A DNA stretch of 64,000 bases from JAICXG01 sp036825615. Lineage in GTDB: Bacteria; Verrucomicrobiota; Verrucomicrobiia; Chthoniobacterales; UBA10450. The translations under genes were made by a program, and so were the position numbers. This document shows, one piece after another, positions 26,049 to 36,033 of the stretch (its first letter is position 1; each line of letters begins with the position of its first letter). The notes under the pieces are model-generated. The model ran no database searches and was not told where the DNA came from. It saw only the letters and a list, made by a program, of their open reading frames with translations. The stretch lies in the NCBI GenBank assembly GCA_036825615.1, contig DAISXY010000011.1, positions 71,824 to 135,823 of the forward strand, in the 5' to 3' direction.

Positions 26049-26072
26049 TGGAGCCGGCGCGCCCTCGCGCCG
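26049..26072. repeat. Dispersed repeat R3, single copy
   Basis: TGGAGCCGGCGCGCCCTCGC, just after the stop of hppA, matches the arms of two longer R3 palindromes at 29750-29850 and 62751-62830. Nearby, 25905-25960 holds a fragment of the R4 unit, and 25875 holds a TCGTTAGGC copy. I see no gene in 25790-26081. Confidence 0.75.
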
Positions 26073-26081
26073 AGAGCAGCC

Positions 26082-28157
26082 CTAAAAGAAAATCGGGATT
26101 ATCAAGATCGCGACGATGTTTGCCACCTTGATCATGGGGTTGATGGCCGGGCCGGCGGTGTCCTTGTAAGGATCGCCCACCGTATCGCCGGTAACAGCGG
26201 CGGCGTGGGCGAAGGAACCTTTGCCGCCGTAGTTGCCTTCCTCGATAAACTTCTTCGCGTTGTCCCAGGCGCCGCCGCCGGAAGTCATCGCGATCGCGAC
26301 AAACAAGCCGGTAACGATCGTTCCGACAAGCAGGCCACCCAGCACCACCGCGCCGAGTTGTGGAATGACCGCCACGATGCAAACAAACGCCACCGGCAGA
26401 AGCGCCGGGATAATCATTTCGCGCAGCGCGGCCTTGGTCACGATATCGACGCAGGTGCCGTATTCCGGCGTGTCTTCCCCGCGCAGGATCCCGGGACGAG
26501 CAGTGAGTTGCCGGCGCACTTCGCGCACGACCGCCCCCGCGGCCTTGCCCACCGCGTCCATGCTGAAAGCAGTGAAAATGAAAGGCAGCAGGCCGCCAAT
26601 GAAGAGTCCAATAATGACCTTTGGTTCCGTGAGCGAAAACTGAAAGTTAAATGGACGGCCGTGCGCGGTCACATGCGCGCGTAACTCTTCGACGTAGGAC
26701 CCGAAAAGGACGAGCGCCGCCAGCCCGGCCGAAGCAATCGCGTAACCCTTGGTTACTGCCTTCATCGTGTTACCGACCGCGTCCAACTCATCAGTCACAC
26801 CGCGAACTTCCTTTGGCAGGTTACTCATGACTGCGATACCACCGGCGTTATCGGTGATCGGGCCGAAGGCATCGAGTGAAATGATGATCCCGGCCATGGA
26901 AAGCATGCTCATGACCGCGATCGCGATCCCGTAAAGCCCGGCAAAGTGAAAGCTGAACAAAATCGCCAGCCCGATGAAACCTACCGGCAACGCAGTCGCA
27001 TGCTGACCGATCGCCAGCCCGGCGATGATGTTGGTCGCGTGGCCGGTCTCGGAAGCTTTGGCAATCTTACGCACCGGCGCATAACTCATCGAGGTATAGT
27101 AATTCGTAATCACAACCACAATACCGGTCATGAAAAGCCCGACGATCGAGGCGAGATAGATATCAGTCGAAGTGCGCAACGCGTAGGCAATCGTGACTCC
27201 GTCTTTGAAAAGATAATGGGTCGCGGGCCAAAAGAGCGCGGCAGAGACAATTGCGCTCGTCATGACCCCGCCCATCAGCGCATTGCCCGGTTTTAAGCCG
27301 GCAAGATTAACGAAAATGATGCCGCAGATCGCGCCCAGAACCGAGATTCCACCCAGCAAAAATGGATAAAGAATTGCCGCAGGTACTCCGGGAAGAGTGA
27401 GCGCGCCGACGAGAATGGCGCCGATCAAACTCACCGCGTAAGTCTCGAAAACGTCCGCGGCCATGCCCGCACAATCGCCGACGTTATCGCCCACGTTGTC
27501 GGCGATGGTGGCGGGATTTCTGGGATCGTCTTCCTCCAGGCCGCTCTCGATCTTGCCCACCAGATCGGCTCCGACGTCAGCCGCCTTGGTGTAAATGCCG
27601 CCCCCGAGTCGCGCGAAAACACTGATGAGACTGGCGCCGAGGGCGAGCCCGATAAGGCTGCGCACCGCCAGATCGTGACCGATGATGCTGTTCGCCACAG
27701 TGTAGAAAATGCCAACCGAAAGCAGAGCGAGACCGACCACGAGCAAGCCGGTGACGGCGCCGCCATTGAAAGCCACGCGCATCGCGGAGATGCCCGACCT
27801 GGTCGCCGCCTGGGTGGTGCGGACATTGGCGAGCACGGCGATCCGCATTCCGATGTAACCGGCGGCGAGAGAACAGGCCGCACCGATCACGAACCCGATC
27901 GCGGTGGGGTGATCTTTAAAAAAGAAGAGAAGGAGAAAGATCACGACCGCGATCGCGCTGATGGTGATGACCTGGCGATTGAGATACGCCTTCGCTCCTT
28001 CCTGGATCGCGCTTGCGATTTGCTTCATCCGCTCATTGCCGGCCGGAGACTTCGTCACGACGAAAATCAGGCCGAAGGCGAAAAGCAGCCCGGCGACGGC
28101 GCAAGCCATCGAGATCGAGACGCCGGAGGTGAGAAAAGAAAGGGCGAAAAGAGTCAT
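26082..28157 (-). CDS. hppA: Membrane-bound proton-translocating pyrophosphatase
   Basis: This 691-residue integral membrane pyrophosphatase has about 16 helices. It hydrolyses pyrophosphate to pump ions out of the cytoplasm. Hallmarks are DVGADLVGKIESGLEEDDPR followed by the NPATIADNVGDNVGDCAGM acidic segment, and the C-terminal GDTVGDPYKDTAGPAINP. The residue pair known to set potassium dependence reads GNTMKAVTKG, with Lys where K+-dependent enzymes have Ala. That predicts a K+-independent, proton-pumping enzyme by family knowledge. The gene stands alone between two R4 inverted repeats together with the receiver-MBL gene. The start is the ATG at 28155-28157. Confidence 0.96.
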   Translation of the reverse strand: MTLFALSFLTSGVSISMACAVAGLLFAFGLIFVVTKSPAGNERMKQIASAIQEGAKAYLNRQVITISAIAVVIFLLLFFFKDHPTAIGFVIGAACSLAAGYIGMRIAVLANVRTTQAATRSGISAMRVAFNGGAVTGLLVVGLALLSVGIFYTVANSIIGHDLAVRSLIGLALGASLISVFARLGGGIYTKAADVGADLVGKIESGLEEDDPRNPATIADNVGDNVGDCAGMAADVFETYAVSLIGAILVGALTLPGVPAAILYPFLLGGISVLGAICGIIFVNLAGLKPGNALMGGVMTSAIVSAALFWPATHYLFKDGVTIAYALRTSTDIYLASIVGLFMTGIVVVITNYYTSMSYAPVRKIAKASETGHATNIIAGLAIGQHATALPVGFIGLAILFSFHFAGLYGIAIAVMSMLSMAGIIISLDAFGPITDNAGGIAVMSNLPKEVRGVTDELDAVGNTMKAVTKGYAIASAGLAALVLFGSYVEELRAHVTAHGRPFNFQFSLTEPKVIIGLFIGGLLPFIFTAFSMDAVGKAAGAVVREVRRQLTARPGILRGEDTPEYGTCVDIVTKAALREMIIPALLPVAFVCIVAVIPQLGAVVLGGLLVGTIVTGLFVAIAMTSGGGAWDNAKKFIEEGNYGGKGSFAHAAAVTGDTVGDPYKDTAGPAINPMIKVANIVAILIIPIFF

Positions 28158-28285
28158 AAGTTAGAGCCGGAGTGAGAGGTGCTGGACTGTAGGAAGGTTT
28201 TACCGGGTGGCAACAGCTTAATGGTGGGGTCGTCGGCTCGCGAAATTGGGACCCTCACCGGCCATTGACCCGTGGGTCTCACACA

Positions 28286-28570
28286 TGTCCTTTCCCTGCC
28301 CTCACTGCCGCGCTGCGCGCGTGCGTCTCTCCCAAACCCTCTCCGTGCCCTCACTGCCGCGCTACGCGCGCGCGTCTCTCCCAAAGGGAGAGAGGGAGAG
28401 AGCGAGACAGGGACTCGCAAGGAAACGACGAGCACGACGAGCAGGAACGAGGCTTCTCCTGTGCGGCAGGCGCACGGCAGTCAGTTGCGCGTGATTGCTC
28501 GGAGATCACGAACAGGAGCAATCCCTCTCCCTGAGGGACAGGCGGACGGCGCCAGCCGCCGGTGAGGGTC
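28286..28570. repeat. Long inverted repeat R4, right copy
   Basis: This is the reverse complement of 24045-24380 with one fewer tandem unit. Both copies contain the same non-repetitive core, for example GCCGCACAGGAGAAGCC on one strand and GGCTTCTCCTGTGCGGC on the other. Confidence 0.85.
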
Positions 28571-29023
28571 CGGGCATCACAGCCGGGGCGATTGCTCTTG
28601 CGGTGCGAGAGCCGGACGCCGCGAGCGGCCGGCGATTGGCTTGACAGGACGGCAGAAGCGATCCTCTCACACATCCTCTCGTGACCTCCCTGCCGCGCTG
28701 CACGCGCGCGTCTTTGCAGACCCAGCTTCGCCCGCTCCGAGAGCTGCGTTACCGCACCGAGGGAGAGAGCTCAACTCCATCTTGGAGGCGATTTCTCGCT
28801 CATGGCTGCGGGAGCGATTCCTCCTTTTCGTGCGGCGCGGACGGTACCGACTGGCGCTGATTGACCGGGGATGACGAGCCGGAGCAACTTCTTCCCGTCC
28901 ACGCTGACGGCGCCGACCGCCGGTGATGTACGGGATTGACGAGTAGGGCAATCCCTCTCCCGGTGGGAGAGGCGGACGGCGCCAGCCGCCGGTGAGGGGG
29001 AACGGACCGGACTCGGCGTTCGC
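28571..29023. other. Repeat-rich gap without a gene
   Basis: It carries further fragments of the R4 family, such as CGGACGGCGCCAGCCGCCGG at about 28975 and CTCCCTGCCGCGCTGCACGC at 28685. I found no convincing reading frame, RNA gene or promoter. Confidence 0.6.
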
Positions 29024-29338
29024 CTAAAAACCGAGCCCGCCCGGCAGGTTCATCCCGCCAGTAATCTTCGACATCTCCGAGCCGGCCATTTCCCGGCCCT
29101 TGGCAATCGCCTGTTGCACCCCGCTCAAGACCAGATCCTCGAGCATCTCCACGTCCTCGGGATCAACCACTTCCTTTGCGATCTTGATCGAGACGACCTC
29201 GCCCGCGCCGTTGGCCACCACCGTGATCTTGCCGCCACCGGCCGTGACCTCGACGGTTTTTTCCTCGAGCTCGGCCTGGGTCTTTGCCATTTGCTCCTGC
29301 ATCTTCTGGGCTTGCTTCATCAATTTGTTTAGATTCAT
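29024..29338 (-). CDS. YbaB/EbfC family nucleoid-associated protein
   Basis: This 104-residue DNA-binding protein has the family pattern MNLNKLMKQAQKMQEQMAKT (helix), a beta-sheet core with VEVTAGGGKITVVANGAGE, and the helical DLVLSGVQQAIAKGREM. It forms dimers that bind DNA without strong sequence preference. It is 13 bases downstream of dnaX on the same strand, the classical dnaX-ybaB pairing, though recR is not next in line here. The start is the ATG at 29336-29338. Confidence 0.95.
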   Translation of the reverse strand: MNLNKLMKQAQKMQEQMAKTQAELEEKTVEVTAGGGKITVVANGAGEVVSIKIAKEVVDPEDVEMLEDLVLSGVQQAIAKGREMAGSEMSKITGGMNLPGGLGF

Positions 29339-29351
29339 GGCTGTCGTTAGG

Positions 29352-30992
<1,641 letters not shown>

Positions 30993-31145
30993 GCGCCCAA
31001 TCTAAACGCCCCGACCCGGATCGGAAAACAGAAAAACCCGCCGAACAGCGAACGCGATGATGATGAGTTCCATCCGGTTACGGGAACGAAAAATTCTGAC
31101 TCCGCCGTTTTCAATCCCGTCCGATCCGGTTAATCCTGTCCTGGA

Positions 31146-32333
31146 ATGATCGTGAGAATTCTGGTCGCACTCCTTGTCCTCTCGCCCACGCTCTTTGCCC
31201 GCGAGCCGCAAACTTCTCCGCCGCCGAAAACTGCTGTGCGCGCGCGTGCGCTTGGGATCCCGTTTGACGGCACGCCGGGGAAAAACAACGCCATTACCGA
31301 TGTCGCGGGCGTTGAGGTCGGCTACACCACAATCGTTCGCGGCAAGGGTAAGCTGGAGGTTGGGACCGGCCCGGTCCGCACCGGTGTGACAGCGATCGTG
31401 CCGCGCGGTCACAAGTCACTTAATGATCCGGTTTACGCCGGCACTTTCAGTTTAAACGGCAACGGTGAAATGACCGGGACCGCCTGGGTGGAAGAGAGCG
31501 GTTTTCTCGAAGGTCCGATAGTTATTACTAACACTCACAGCGTCGGGGTTGCGCGCGACGCAGTTATTGCCTGGCGGCTCGCCCACGGCGCGGCAGATAA
31601 GACGGGTTACTGGTGGAGCTTGCCGGTTGTCGCGGAAACTTGGGACGGCTGGCTTAACGATATTAATGGGTTTCACGTCAAGCCGGCGGATGTCGCGCAC
31701 GCGCTCGACACTGCGCACGGCGGCCCGATTGAGGAAGGCAGCGTCGGTGGCGGGACGGGCATGATCTGTTACGAATTCAAAGGCGGCAACGGAACCGCCT
31801 CGCGAGTCATCCCTGTAGCCGGGGGCGCTGACCCCGGCCGCACTTATACCGTCGGGGCATTTGTCCAGGCGAACTGTGGCCGCCGCTCACAGCTTCTCGT
31901 CGCGGGCGCGCCGGTCGGGAAGGAAATTCCCGGCTCGATCTATCCGAAGGAGAACGGCTCGATCATCATCGTGATTGCGACCGACGCGCCGCTTTTGCCC
32001 GGGCAACTGAAACGGCTCGCCCGCCGCGCGAGTCTCGGGCTGGCGCGGACCGGCAGTATTTCCGGCAACGGCTCCGGCGATCTTTTCCTTGCCTTCTCGA
32101 CTGCGAACCCCGGCGCGGCCGATCCTTCGCAGCCGACCCATGCCGTAGAGACTGTGCCTAACGACCGGATGGATCCGCTCTTCGAGGCAACGGTGCAGGC
32201 AGTCGAGGAAGCAATCATTAACGCGCTCGTCGATAACCACGACATGACTGGCCGGGACGGACATTTCGTCCCCGCGCTCCCGCATGACACCCTGCGGACC
32301 ATTCTGAAAAAATACAATCGCCTCGTGCCGTAA
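31146..32333 (+). CDS. P1 family peptidase (DmpA/BapA type), secreted
   Basis: This 395-residue N-terminal-nucleophile hydrolase has a signal peptide (MIVRILVALLVLSPTLFA). Family motifs are NNAITDVAGVEVGYTTI, TNTHSVGVARDAV, EEGSVGGGTGM and the autocleavage/nucleophile region GNGSGDLFLAFST. Such enzymes self-cleave before the nucleophilic Ser and act as aminopeptidases on D-Ala, beta-amino or small peptides. Around residues 223-232 the phrase VAGGADPGR is encoded by an R2 repeat inserted in frame; it replaces a normally short loop. The start is the ATG at 31146. It stands alone, divergent from dnaX. Confidence 0.93.
   Translation: MIVRILVALLVLSPTLFAREPQTSPPPKTAVRARALGIPFDGTPGKNNAITDVAGVEVGYTTIVRGKGKLEVGTGPVRTGVTAIVPRGHKSLNDPVYAGTFSLNGNGEMTGTAWVEESGFLEGPIVITNTHSVGVARDAVIAWRLAHGAADKTGYWWSLPVVAETWDGWLNDINGFHVKPADVAHALDTAHGGPIEEGSVGGGTGMICYEFKGGNGTASRVIPVAGGADPGRTYTVGAFVQANCGRRSQLLVAGAPVGKEIPGSIYPKENGSIIIVIATDAPLLPGQLKRLARRASLGLARTGSISGNGSGDLFLAFSTANPGAADPSQPTHAVETVPNDRMDPLFEATVQAVEEAIINALVDNHDMTGRDGHFVPALPHDTLRTILKKYNRLVP
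31815..31837. repeat. R2 repeat copy inside the P1 peptidase gene
   Basis: GTAGCCGGGGGCGCTGACCC is nearly identical to the left arm at 3958. A degenerate copy (GTAGCCGGGATCGCCGATCC) follows the gene at 32341. Confidence 0.85.
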
Positions 32334-32510
32334 GAACGTTGTAGCCGGGATCGCCGATCCCGGCCGGAAGTGAGGCATCTGCCTGATTCGGCCGACAGGT
32401 TTCCCAGCCTGTCGAATCAGCTGAGTTGGATTACCACATCAACTCACTTGCTTTCGTTAGGTAAAGCTTGGCGCTTGCATTCAGCCCGGCCAAGCGCGGA
32501 TGGTGCAGGC

Positions 32511-32996
32511 GTGTCACGCACCTATGAAGATTTCCCGGTCGGGACCCGGCTTAGTTCTCGTCCCGAAGTCATTTCCGCGGAGGACATGATCGGGTTCGCC
32601 CGCCGCTATGATCCGCAGCCTTTTCATCTCACGACCGAGGCCGGGGAAAATCTACTTGGTGGCCTGGCGGCGAGCGGCTGGTTTACCGCCGCGATCTCGA
32701 TGCGGCTCTTTGTCGAGATGATGCGAGTGAAAGGCGGCATCATCGGCCGTGCGATCGACGAATTGCGCTGGCCGGTGGCGGTCCATCCGGGCGACGTCCT
32801 GCGGGTGGAGATTGAGATTCTCGAAGCACGCCTTTCCCAATCCAAGCCAGGCTACGGCTTGCTTCGTTACCGCAGTTTGACCAAGAACCACGAGGACAAG
32901 GTGGTGCAAAGCTTCGTCGCCGTCGCGCTCCTGCCGTGTCGCTCTTCCTCTTCCTCTTCCTCTTCCTCTTCACTCTCTTCACCGCCGAGCGGATAA
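32511..32996 (+). CDS. MaoC-like dehydratase (hot-dog fold)
   Basis: The recognisable protein starts at the GTG at 32511 (SRTYEDFPVGTRLSSRPEVIS) and gives 161 residues. MaoC/R-hydratase signatures are the hydratase loop DPQPFHLTTEAG, then ASGWFTAAISMRL and DELRWPVAVHPGDVLRVE. It would hydrate enoyl-CoA-like thioesters, acting in fatty-acid or polyester metabolism. An in-frame region back to 32370 has no family similarity. The final ~20 residues are a serine run (RSSSSSSSSSS) produced by a simple-sequence repeat, so the natural end may have been a few residues after VALLP. Confidence 0.82.
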   Translation: MSRTYEDFPVGTRLSSRPEVISAEDMIGFARRYDPQPFHLTTEAGENLLGGLAASGWFTAAISMRLFVEMMRVKGGIIGRAIDELRWPVAVHPGDVLRVEIEILEARLSQSKPGYGLLRYRSLTKNHEDKVVQSFVAVALLPCRSSSSSSSSSSLSSPPSG

Positions 32997-33068
32997 GAAT
33001 AAAGAAGCAGAGGAAGAGGAAGAGGGAGAGGAAGAGGGAGAGGAAGAGGGAGAGGAAGAGGGAGAGGA
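32944..33068. repeat. Simple-sequence repeats, CTCTTCC / GAGGAAGAG
   Basis: A TCTTCC array (32944-32973) at the end of the dehydratase gene is followed by its purine-rich complement-like array, GAGAGGAAGAGG repeated, up to the tRNA 3' end. The two could pair as a long hairpin. Confidence 0.85.
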
Positions 33069-33069
33069 A

Positions 33070-33141
33070 TGGGCGGTGAGGGGTTCGAACCCCCGACCAA
33101 CACGGTGTAAACGTGCCGCTCTACCACTGAGCTAACCGCCC
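33070..33141 (-). tRNA. tRNA-Val (anticodon UAC)
   Basis: The minus strand folds as a 72-base cloverleaf. The acceptor stem is GGGCGGU with ACCGCCC, the D-arm is GCTCAGTGGTAGAGC, the anticodon loop is TTTACAC within the CACG/CGTG stem (anticodon TAC) and the T-arm is GGGGGTTCGAACCCC. The discriminator is A and CCA is not encoded. Its 5' 42 bases are one copy of the direct repeat bounding the integrated element, which lies on the 5' side of the gene. Confidence 0.95.
33100..33141. repeat. Attachment site, integrase end
   Basis: 42-base copy beginning ACACGGTGTAAACGTGCCGC and ending CTAACCGCCC. It forms the 5' half of the intact tRNA-Val, up to and including the anticodon stem. Confidence 0.92.
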
Positions 33142-33224
33142 TAAGTCGCTAACAATCAACGTGTTCTAGGCAAAATTCAGAGCGTCGAAAATAGGCGTTG
33201 TCACTCTCCTGTGATACTCCTATA

Positions 33225-34382
33225 ATGTCCATCATGCATCCGACGCTCTCCGAACCGCTCAAAACCTCATCACGAAACCCGGCCGGTCGCAAGCCGCAAT
33301 GGAAGCGCAGTCTGCCCGGCCTTTACCGTTACGAACCGACTGGCGGGTACTTCGCCCGCGTCCGCTATGCCGGGCGGCTGCACCGGCAGAGCCTCGATAC
33401 CCACGATTTCCAAATGGCGAAGCGTAAGCTGGCGGACTTCCGGCGCGATCTCGAAAAAACCGACCCGCGCTCCGGCAACACGAGCTTTGACGCGGCGCTC
33501 GACGCGTACAAGGCAACGCTCGACGGCAAACCGGGCACGCTCGCGAACAAGCGGATGATCTTGAAAAAGATTCGCGAGGGCTGGTACGAAACCGACGACT
33601 CCGCCGAACGCATCAAGCGGCTGCCGCTCCGGCAGATCAAGCCGAGCCAGGTTGAAGCATGGCTGGCGCGGACCTGTGAAGGCGCGAGCGTCGCGCATCG
33701 AAACGACGTGGTTTCCATCATCCGAACGGTTTTCGACAAAGCGGTTGCGGATGGCGCGATTGCCCGCTCTCCGGCCGCAGGGTTGAAGTATCAGAAGCGG
33801 CCGAAACCCATTCGACTCACTCCGACCTTTGAACAGTTCCGCGCGATCGTGGCTGACATTCGCGCGCAGACCTTCAACCGCGATCGTGACGACTCAGCGG
33901 ATTTTGTCGAGTTCATGGGGTTGGCCGGACTCGGGCAAGCGGAGATGGCGTCACTCACTCGGGCGGACGTTGACCTGCAAGCCGGGCGAATCACTCTCTT
34001 CCGGCACAAGACCGCTTCATCGTTCACCATCCCGATCTTCCCACAAATTCGCGCGCTGACTGAGCGGCTGTGCAAGGGCAAGGCGCACAACGAGCGGTTG
34101 TTCAAAATCAACGAGTCGCGAAAGGCTCTCACGAACGCCTGCAAGCGGCTTGGCTTCCCCGCTTTCACTCATCGTTCGCTCCGGCGCATGTTCATCACTC
34201 GCGCGCTCGAACGTGGTGTTGACGTGAAGACGATTGCCGAATGGCAGGGACACCGCGACGGCGGGCGGCTGATCTTGCAGACCTACAGCCACGTTCGCGC
34301 TGTTCACTCGGAGCGGATGGCGCAACTCATGACCGACAGCGAGCCGGAGAATATCATCCCGCTTCCGGCGACTGCGGCATGA
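33225..34382 (+). CDS. Tyrosine-type site-specific integrase
   Basis: This 385-residue recombinase has an N-terminal arm-binding/SAM-like region (about 30-165) and a catalytic domain from about 185. The catalytic residues appear as Lys in LFRHKTASS, the H-x-x-R box HRSLRRMFI, the late His in AEWQGHRDGG and the nucleophile Tyr in LQTYSHVRA; the first Arg position (usually 'GLR') reads GLGQAEM. That departure is worth noting, though satellites and Bacteroidetes/Verrucomicrobia integrases often vary there. It sits next to the tRNA attachment site, so it catalyses integration there. The ATG at 33225 is preferred over a TTG at 33198; the ATG at 33234 is also possible. Confidence 0.9.
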   Translation: MSIMHPTLSEPLKTSSRNPAGRKPQWKRSLPGLYRYEPTGGYFARVRYAGRLHRQSLDTHDFQMAKRKLADFRRDLEKTDPRSGNTSFDAALDAYKATLDGKPGTLANKRMILKKIREGWYETDDSAERIKRLPLRQIKPSQVEAWLARTCEGASVAHRNDVVSIIRTVFDKAVADGAIARSPAAGLKYQKRPKPIRLTPTFEQFRAIVADIRAQTFNRDRDDSADFVEFMGLAGLGQAEMASLTRADVDLQAGRITLFRHKTASSFTIPIFPQIRALTERLCKGKAHNERLFKINESRKALTNACKRLGFPAFTHRSLRRMFITRALERGVDVKTIAEWQGHRDGGRLILQTYSHVRAVHSERMAQLMTDSEPENIIPLPATAA

Positions 34383-34633
34383 AAACTAAGCGAGTAAGAA
34401 TCATAGGGCTGGACAACAACGCGGCCAACGTCCAGTTGGGAGAGATTGCGCTAAAGAATGGAAGGCTGACCGGCGACACGAACATTGCAAAGAACATCAT
34501 ACAAATCGGTTTGGCTGATACGTCGAAAGACGCTATCTCACCCAGAGCTGACCCGGAAGGCTTTCTTGGCACGTTGCATCGGATTTATAAGTCCGCCTAC
34601 TGCACAGCGCTGAAGGTTGAGGAAGTCGGGTAA
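34379..34633 (+). CDS. Small protein coupled to the integrase
   Basis: This 84-residue product starts MKTKRVRIIGLDNNAANVQL and overlaps the integrase stop by four bases (ATGA), so it is translationally coupled. I recognise no family. It is a mixed alpha/beta-looking, slightly basic protein. Its position suggests a recombination or directionality accessory, but this is only inference. Confidence 0.6.
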   Translation: MKTKRVRIIGLDNNAANVQLGEIALKNGRLTGDTNIAKNIIQIGLADTSKDAISPRADPEGFLGTLHRIYKSAYCTALKVEEVG

Positions 34634-34669
34634 CGCCGCGAACTTGACGTGCACCGAGGCGATCTACGA

Positions 34670-34693
34670 CCTTCCGTCGAAATCAACGGATCG
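34670..34693. promoter_or_regulatory. Element palindrome, copy 1
   Basis: CCTTCCGTCGAA followed by ATCAACGGATCG is an imperfect 24-base palindrome, 36 bases after the small ORF. Related copies lie at 35727-35750 and 37921-37944 and nowhere outside the element that I could find. Confidence 0.6.
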
Positions 34694-34780
34694 TCGGCGC
34701 GCGGTCGGCCTACCACTGTTGCATAGTGCACTTGTCGGACATGCTTGCTCCGATCGACAGCAGCCTGCTAAACAAACGAA

Positions 34781-35206
34781 ATGCGCGCAACGATCGTTTA
34801 TGCTGCTAGTCTCATCCTTTTTACTGGCTGTGCTGTGCCGATGGCTTCGCCCGATGCAGACGCAAGTGCAAAAAGTTTTCAGCCTTCACCCGGAAGGGCG
34901 CGGATTTACGTATTTCGCGACACAGTAATTGGAGCGGCGGTCGTTCATCAGGTCGTGATTGACGGGGAGTTCGTGGCGGCAACTGGTCCACATACTTTCG
35001 TCATGAAGGATGTGCCTCCCGGCGAACACACAGTCACATCTCAGACCGAACGGAGCGTTGGTCGGGTGAAAATCCATGCCATCGCTGGGCAATGCTATTT
35101 CGTCCGGCAACAACCTTACTTTGCGATGGGTCCTGGAGTTGCGCTCCGCTTGGTAGACCCCGACACGGGCAAGCAGGCGGTTTTGAAGTGCAACTTGGCT
35201 GAATAG
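34781..35206 (+). CDS. Lipoprotein, DUF2846-like
   Basis: This 141-residue predicted lipoprotein has signal MRATIVYAASLILFTGC with the lipobox LFTGC. The mature part follows the DUF2846 pattern: ARIYVFRDTVIGAAVVHQVV, then DGEFVAATGPHTFVMKDVPPGEHTV, then AGQCYFVRQQP. Such small envelope lipoproteins are common in prophages and satellites. By analogy some lipoproteins of this size block superinfecting phages at the surface, but nothing in the sequence proves that here. The next lipoprotein follows immediately, so they are probably co-transcribed. Confidence 0.75.
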   Translation: MRATIVYAASLILFTGCAVPMASPDADASAKSFQPSPGRARIYVFRDTVIGAAVVHQVVIDGEFVAATGPHTFVMKDVPPGEHTVTSQTERSVGRVKIHAIAGQCYFVRQQPYFAMGPGVALRLVDPDTGKQAVLKCNLAE

Positions 35207-35256
35207 TGAAGCGATTTGGCTCGCCAAGGGTTTACCCCTTGTGGCAGAAAACTCCA

Positions 35257-35703
35257 ATGCGGCTAACCGGACTTTTTGACGACCGGGGAAGGATGGCGTG
35301 GTTTGCAATCGGCGCAGCTTTCTTGCTTTCAGATTGCGCGACCACACCAGTAGGGACCAGCGATGCGCGCACAGTTCCACCTGCGCGCGTCTTATCGACT
35401 GATTACATTACGCAGCGCGCCGGAACCTGCCTTGTAGTCGTCAAACGTGATTCGGGGTTTGGCGGCTCTGCGTGCTCCTCCCGGGTTTTCGTGGATGGGC
35501 AAGCAGTCGCCGGTCTCGCAACTGGAGAAAAGGTTTCACTGTATGTTACGCCAGGCGAACATATCATCGGCGCGAACCCGAACGGCATTTGCGGCGGTGG
35601 TCTCTCTGAAGTTTCAATTGTTGCTCATATTGATCGACCGAGCATCCTGCGGATTCGCTACGGCTCAAATGGTGACTACTCGATTCAGCCGACAGCAATG
35701 TGA
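35257..35703 (+). CDS. Second small lipoprotein-like protein
   Basis: This protein has a signal-like segment AWFAIGAAFLLSDCATTP; Asp before the Cys is unusual for a lipobox. The mature part is organised like its neighbour (VFVDGQAVAGLATGEKVSLY, VTPGEHIIGANPNG, then a beta-rich end ILRIRYGSNGDYSIQP), so the two are probably distant paralogues. Cysteine pairs (GTCLVV ... SACSSR, NGICGGG) could form disulfides. The start is uncertain: a GTG at 35206 abuts the previous stop, and ATGs lie at 35257 and 35293. None has a good ribosome-binding site. Possible role: cargo affecting the host surface. Confidence 0.65.
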   Translation: MRLTGLFDDRGRMAWFAIGAAFLLSDCATTPVGTSDARTVPPARVLSTDYITQRAGTCLVVVKRDSGFGGSACSSRVFVDGQAVAGLATGEKVSLYVTPGEHIIGANPNGICGGGLSEVSIVAHIDRPSILRIRYGSNGDYSIQPTAM

Positions 35704-35726
35704 GCGATAATCGTGACGGGCACGAA

Positions 35727-35750
35727 CGTTCCGTTGAAACCAACGGATCG
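35727..35750. promoter_or_regulatory. Element palindrome, copy 2
   Basis: CGTTCCGTTGAA followed by ACCAACGGATCG lies 24 bases after the second lipoprotein gene and belongs to the same family as 34670-34693 and 37921-37944. Confidence 0.6.
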
Positions 35751-35831
35751 TTCAAATCACAAATTTGTGAATTATCCCTTGCGTTATCTCCTAGCTCTGC
35801 GTAATCTCGATGCAGTTAGTTGTGGATGCCT

Positions 35832-35925
35832 CGCCGGTGGCGTGCGTTTGCGCTAACTGTCGCAGCGGTGCTGTGGCGTCCCGGTGGGACTGAACCTGAG
35901 CGTGTTTCGCGGCTCCCGGTGGGAG
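35832..35925. other. Three CCGGTGG-centred palindromes in the element's main gap
   Basis: GCCGGTGGC (35833-35841), GTCCCGGTGGGAC (35878-35890) and CTCCCGGTGGGAG (35913-35925) share a CCGGTGG core. They lie in the only gap over 300 bases inside the element (35704-36033), upstream of the HTH and replication genes. This is a candidate replication origin or operator region. I see no gene in the gap. Confidence 0.45.
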
Positions 35926-36033
35926 TTACTGAGGCAAAGGCAGGCAGAGCAGACTCAAACTCTAGCGGCTGAGTTGGTCGCATAGGGCTGCTTTTCATTC
36001 AGTCAACCAATTTCTAAGAAAGGACGCACAGTC

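Noticed and set aside
30993..31145. SRP RNA gene next to dnaX
   Set aside because: The position is common for it, but I could not find the conserved SRP RNA core in either strand of the gap.
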